A DNA stretch of 64,000 nucleotides from assembly GCF_044762855.1 (NCBI RefSeq), contig NZ_JBIWFB010000007.1, positions 62,001-126,000 on the forward strand, written 5' to 3'. The notes under the pieces were generated by a model. The model had not been told where the DNA came from. It did not search any database and saw nothing but the letters and a program-made list of their open reading frames with translations. Shown piece by piece: positions 61,912-64,000 of this stretch (positions are counted from its first letter, which is position 1; each line of letters starts with the position of its first letter). The translations under genes were made by a program, and so were the position numbers. Origin of the DNA: Psychrobacillus sp044762855 (GTDB lineage Bacteria; Bacillota; Bacilli; Bacillales_A; Planococcaceae).

Positions 61912-62307
61912 TTATTTAATTTTACGTAAAAGCTCGATTAGTATAGTTTCTTCTTCTTTTGTGAGACTTTCGACCATTCTATCTTCAAACTCCAAGATAG
62001 ATTCTTTAATGTGGGCGAAGTCTTGAGAAGCCTTTTCGGATAAACGCACAATTTTCTCACGGCGATCTTTTCCAGGTCGAATATCAATCCATCCGAGCTC
62101 AACTAAACGATAAACAGTACGAGTAATGGTTGGAGCTTCCACATTTAAATACTTCCAAATTTGTGTCAATGACATCTCTCCATGTTTTTGAATGGTAAAT
62201 AGAACTGTCCATTGGGAGGCATATAAATTGTGTTTTTTTAAAGTAAGATTTATTTCATTCGTTAAAAAACGAGTTTTCTGAAAAAGTTCATGAAAAAGTG
62301 GGTTCAT
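61912..62307 (-). CDS. MarR-family transcriptional regulator
   Basis: A 131-residue winged-HTH protein: ASQWTVLFTIQKHGEMSLTQI, LNVEAPTITRTVYRLVELGW and the wing RPGKDRREKIVRLSE. It most likely represses itself and the MFS gene by binding the palindrome just upstream. Ligand unknown. Confidence 0.9.
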   Translation of the reverse strand: MNPLFHELFQKTRFLTNEINLTLKKHNLYASQWTVLFTIQKHGEMSLTQIWKYLNVEAPTITRTVYRLVELGWIDIRPGKDRREKIVRLSEKASQDFAHIKESILEFEDRMVESLTKEEETILIELLRKIK

Positions 62308-62339
62308 CGATTAAACGGCTCCTTTTAAAATATTAAAGA

Positions 62340-62365
62340 AATATATTTACCTAGCTAAATATATT
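62340..62365. promoter_or_regulatory. 26-bp palindromic operator for the MarR regulator
   Basis: AATATATTTA and TAAATATATT form perfect 10-bp arms around CCTAGC, 33 bp before the MarR start; the long AT-rich dyad is typical for MarR sites. Confidence 0.75.
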
Positions 62366-62466
62366 TTACTACGATTTAAACACTCTGTAAAGAATGATGA
62401 AAAAGCGGGTTGAATCGAATGAGGTAGACTTGTCCAAACTAATTAGAAAGAAGGAGGCGAGAAGAT

Positions 62467-62745
62467 ATGACGGAATTTCCTGTAATACATACAAATATTT
62501 GGGACTCTCTTTGGGCTGTACCAGTTATCATTGTGCTAACAGAAATTTTAAAAGTAATGCTCCCTATTCGACCGCAATACATTTCTACTATTGCGACGTC
62601 TATTGGGCTAATCATTTCTATTTTTATAAGCCATCCCCATCATTTATCAGCTGGGATTTTTATGGGTTTTTTTTATAGTGGAGCCGCGATTGGAGCTTAT
62701 TCTTCTATTAAAACTTCTCTTATGGCTTACCGTAACCGTGCATAA
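62467..62745 (+). CDS. Small membrane protein (92 aa)
   Basis: Three hydrophobic segments (AVPVIIVLTEILKVM, ISTIATSIGLIISIFIS, AGIFMGFFYSGAAIGAY) and few charges. GAAGGAGG precedes the ATG by 7 nt. Divergent from MarR, possibly also affected by that operator. Size and topology recall small phage-type holins, but I see no lysis module and no lysin gene; I do not recognise the family. Confidence 0.75.
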   Translation: MTEFPVIHTNIWDSLWAVPVIIVLTEILKVMLPIRPQYISTIATSIGLIISIFISHPHHLSAGIFMGFFYSGAAIGAYSSIKTSLMAYRNRA

Positions 62746-62770
62746 AAACCGAGCATCGCTGCTCGGTTTT
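62745..62770 (+). terminator. Terminator of the 92-aa membrane protein gene
   Basis: AAACCGAGCA/TGCTCGGTTT stem, 4-nt loop. Confidence 0.85.
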
Positions 62771-62773
62771 ACT

Positions 62774-63247
62774 TTAGAAACATTGGAAAGACGAGATTCT
62801 ATTTAAATCTGTTCCATAATATGTCCACATACGTCCAGTCCATCTAAATCCAGCTACTGATCTCCTGCCAACAAAGGTTGGGTAAAACCAAAAAGAATTT
62901 CCGTTTACAAGCCAGATAAACGTATTTCGGAATAAACACCCTCTTATAGCACCTGCATCTACAGCAAAAGTACCTATAGACTGTTGCTGACGTTGTGGAG
63001 TAAATGACGGTGGTGGGCTTGTTGGTGGATTCCCTTCCGGATTTTGTTGTTGCCCTGGAAAACTAGGGGGAAATGATGGTCCTTGTTGACCAGGAAATTG
63101 CCCAGGGAACTGTCCTGGAAACTGTCCAGGGAAACGACCAGGGAATTGATCAATTGGTGGCATCATGGGCATTGTATTTCCTGGGAAACGTGAACTTCCC
63201 GATTGAAAAGGGTTTTGATCTTGTGGAAATGGAAATTGATTGTTCAA
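62774..63247 (-). CDS. Pro/Gly-rich repeat protein with conserved aromatic C-terminal domain
   Basis: A 157-residue protein. Residues about 1-95 are Pro/Gln/Gly-rich with four FPGQ repeats in tandem; residues 95-157 form a compact domain with two Cys (GCLFRNTFIWL, SFQCF), rich in aromatic and arginine residues (FWFYPTFVGRRSVAG). The architecture resembles spore coat or surface proteins of Bacillales. I do not recognise a named family. TTG start with GAGGAGG upstream inside a hairpin that also serves as terminator of the AlaX gene. Confidence 0.72.
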   Translation of the reverse strand: MNNQFPFPQDQNPFQSGSSRFPGNTMPMMPPIDQFPGRFPGQFPGQFPGQFPGQQGPSFPPSFPGQQQNPEGNPPTSPPPSFTPQRQQQSIGTFAVDAGAIRGCLFRNTFIWLVNGNSFWFYPTFVGRRSVAGFRWTGRMWTYYGTDLNRISSFQCF

Positions 63248-63250
63248 CTT

Positions 63251-63303
63251 AAAAATCCTCCTCTCCTTGCATTGTCAAATTATTATATGGAGGGAGGATT
63301 TTT
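63251..63303 (-). terminator. AlaX terminator that contains the ribosome site of the next gene
   Basis: On the minus strand AAAAATCCTCCCTCC pairs almost perfectly with GGAGAGGAGGATTTTT. The 3' arm carries the AGGAGG Shine-Dalgarno of the Pro/Gly-rich gene, so read-through transcripts would hide it. Confidence 0.72.
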
Positions 63304-63321
63304 ATGGAACGGTGATTTACC

Positions 63322-64000
63322 TTATTGTATATAAAAAATTGCTTTTTCTATCAATTGTTCACTAGATAATGTATTTTCTCCTCCTCCTTGTGCCATTTTT
63401 TCATTGCCCCCTCCTTTTCCGTTTATAGAAGGAAGAACATTTGTGATTAATTCTTTCATGCTTTTTTCTACCATGTCACCTTTTGCTGCCACGATTTGTA
63501 GTTTATGTTCGTTTTCCGAAACAAGTATGCAAATTGTGTCTAGCGCATCTGCTACTACTGTTTTTGCTAACTTCTGTAGTTCTTGAATAGAGCGGTTTTG
63601 AAAAGTATCCGTAACAATAGACGTTTCTGCTCTCGATAATAACTCTCTTGCTTCATAGTGTATGAGTGTATCTTTTAAATCGGCTATTTGTTTTTCAGAA
63701 GCCTTACCATTGTCTAACGATGACTTTGCTGCCTCTACTAACTTTTCTTCTGGTGCGTTTAGTGTACTGATTAAATTTAATAGTACTTGTTGTTTGCGAT
63801 GTAAATGCGTAAGGACTCTTTCCCCACAAACGAACTCAACACGGATATGTCTTTTTTGTTTTTCTGTCTGCAGTATTTTGATGAGTCCGACTTGTCCTGT
63901 TTCTTTCGGATGTGTACCTCCACATGCATTGTAGTCGAAATCGGGTATGAGGACGAGACGAATATCTTCTGTAAGAGTAGTCGCTTTTCGTAACTTGTAC
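63322..64000 (-). CDS. Alanyl-tRNA editing protein, AlaX-L type (N-terminus outside window)
   Basis: The minus-strand frame runs in from the right edge. It shows FDYNACGGTHPKETGQVGL with the zinc-binding CxxxH motif of the AlaRS/ThrRS second additional domain, then a helical linker and a C-terminal DHHA1 domain (NGKGGGNEKMAQGGG). A stand-alone editing protein hydrolysing Ser- or Gly-tRNA(Ala) is likelier than alanyl-tRNA synthetase because the linker between the motifs is short, but the missing N-terminus leaves some doubt. Confidence 0.85.
   Translation of the reverse strand, partial: YKLRKATTLTEDIRLVLIPDFDYNACGGTHPKETGQVGLIKILQTEKQKRHIRVEFVCGERVLTHLHRKQQVLLNLISTLNAPEEKLVEAAKSSLDNGKASEKQIADLKDTLIHYEARELLSRAETSIVTDTFQNRSIQELQKLAKTVVADALDTICILVSENEHKLQIVAAKGDMVEKSMKELITNVLPSINGKGGGNEKMAQGGGENTLSSEQLIEKAIFYIQ

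Noticed and set aside
62394..62678. 94-codon frame overlapping the 92-aa membrane protein
   Set aside because: Different frame over most of the real gene; only its first 25 codons look protein-like and they include the ribosome site of the true gene.
62467..62745. Phage holin
   Set aside because: Topology fits loosely, but there is no lysin, no phage gene and no lysis cassette.

Overview
The window is low-GC Firmicutes DNA. Strong GGAGG-type ribosome binding sites, two S-box leaders, an L-box leader, a YaaH/SleL-type spore glycosidase, mntABCD with MntR-like boxes and the Bacillus-type methionine salvage genes all point to Bacillales. My best guess is the Planococcaceae/Caryophanaceae branch (Psychrobacillus, Lysinibacillus, Sporosarcina relatives). 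The family is inferred from gene content only. I saw no tRNA, rRNA, CRISPR array, transposase or prophage module.

Layout. 1-5 kb: a LysM-GH18 glycosidase cut by the left edge, a cytoplasmic 5'-nucleotidase-type phosphoesterase and an NCS1 nucleobase permease. 5-8 kb: a lysine-riboswitch-controlled amino acid ABC transporter, with a folded RNA-like insert between its first two genes. 9-11 kb: a TraB-family membrane protein and tatC-tatA. 11.6-21 kb: methionine salvage split into two divergent S-box transcription units. mtnW-X-B-D runs left; mtnK-mtnA plus a sugar-type ABC importer, best read as a methylthioribose importer, runs right. 21-34 kb: MFS, a TetR-controlled ABC exporter, a double GT2 glycosyltransferase, a CapA-like protein, a LysR/YeiH pair, a methyltransferase, a serine hydrolase, and a TetM-like GTPase with an SRPBCC protein. 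35-38.6 kb: mntABCD with two operator-like palindromes. 38.7-41.3 kb: pirin, then a cobalamin riboswitch that leads only into two tiny unknown ORFs. 41-54 kb: MFS, VOC, AraC, a class A beta-lactamase-like hydrolase, an RNA methyltransferase, a LytTR regulator facing a CoA-transferase, YitT, DedA, and an Rrf2/YwnB/LLM oxidoreductase cluster. 54-64 kb: aldehyde dehydrogenase with DUF779, DUF1646, nitroreductase, AlkD, a CAP protein, Cu/Zn SOD, MarR plus MFS, a Pro/Gly-repeat protein and the C-terminal part of an AlaX-type editing protein.

The most unusual structure is an interspersed element of about 0.7 kb. Three copies (A 8140-8845, B 39786-40493, C from 53291) and one diverged, inverted relative (D, about 48.7-49.2 kb) lie between genes. 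Copies A and B have 15-16 bp terminal inverted repeats. All carry arrays of a GCAAC half-site at an exact 21-bp period. In A-C a GCAAC array faces a GTTGC array with the same period, making one large dyad. I saw no coding function; the element looks like a non-autonomous mobile repeat, a multi-site protein-binding locus, or both.

Other points to follow up are the cobalamin-riboswitch unit, the structured segment inside the lysine operon, the S-box-linked importer, paired 21-bp LytTR sites, paired Rrf2 operators, and the apparent lack of a normal start codon in the LysM-GH18 gene. No searches could be run; functions rest on motif reading and gene context.
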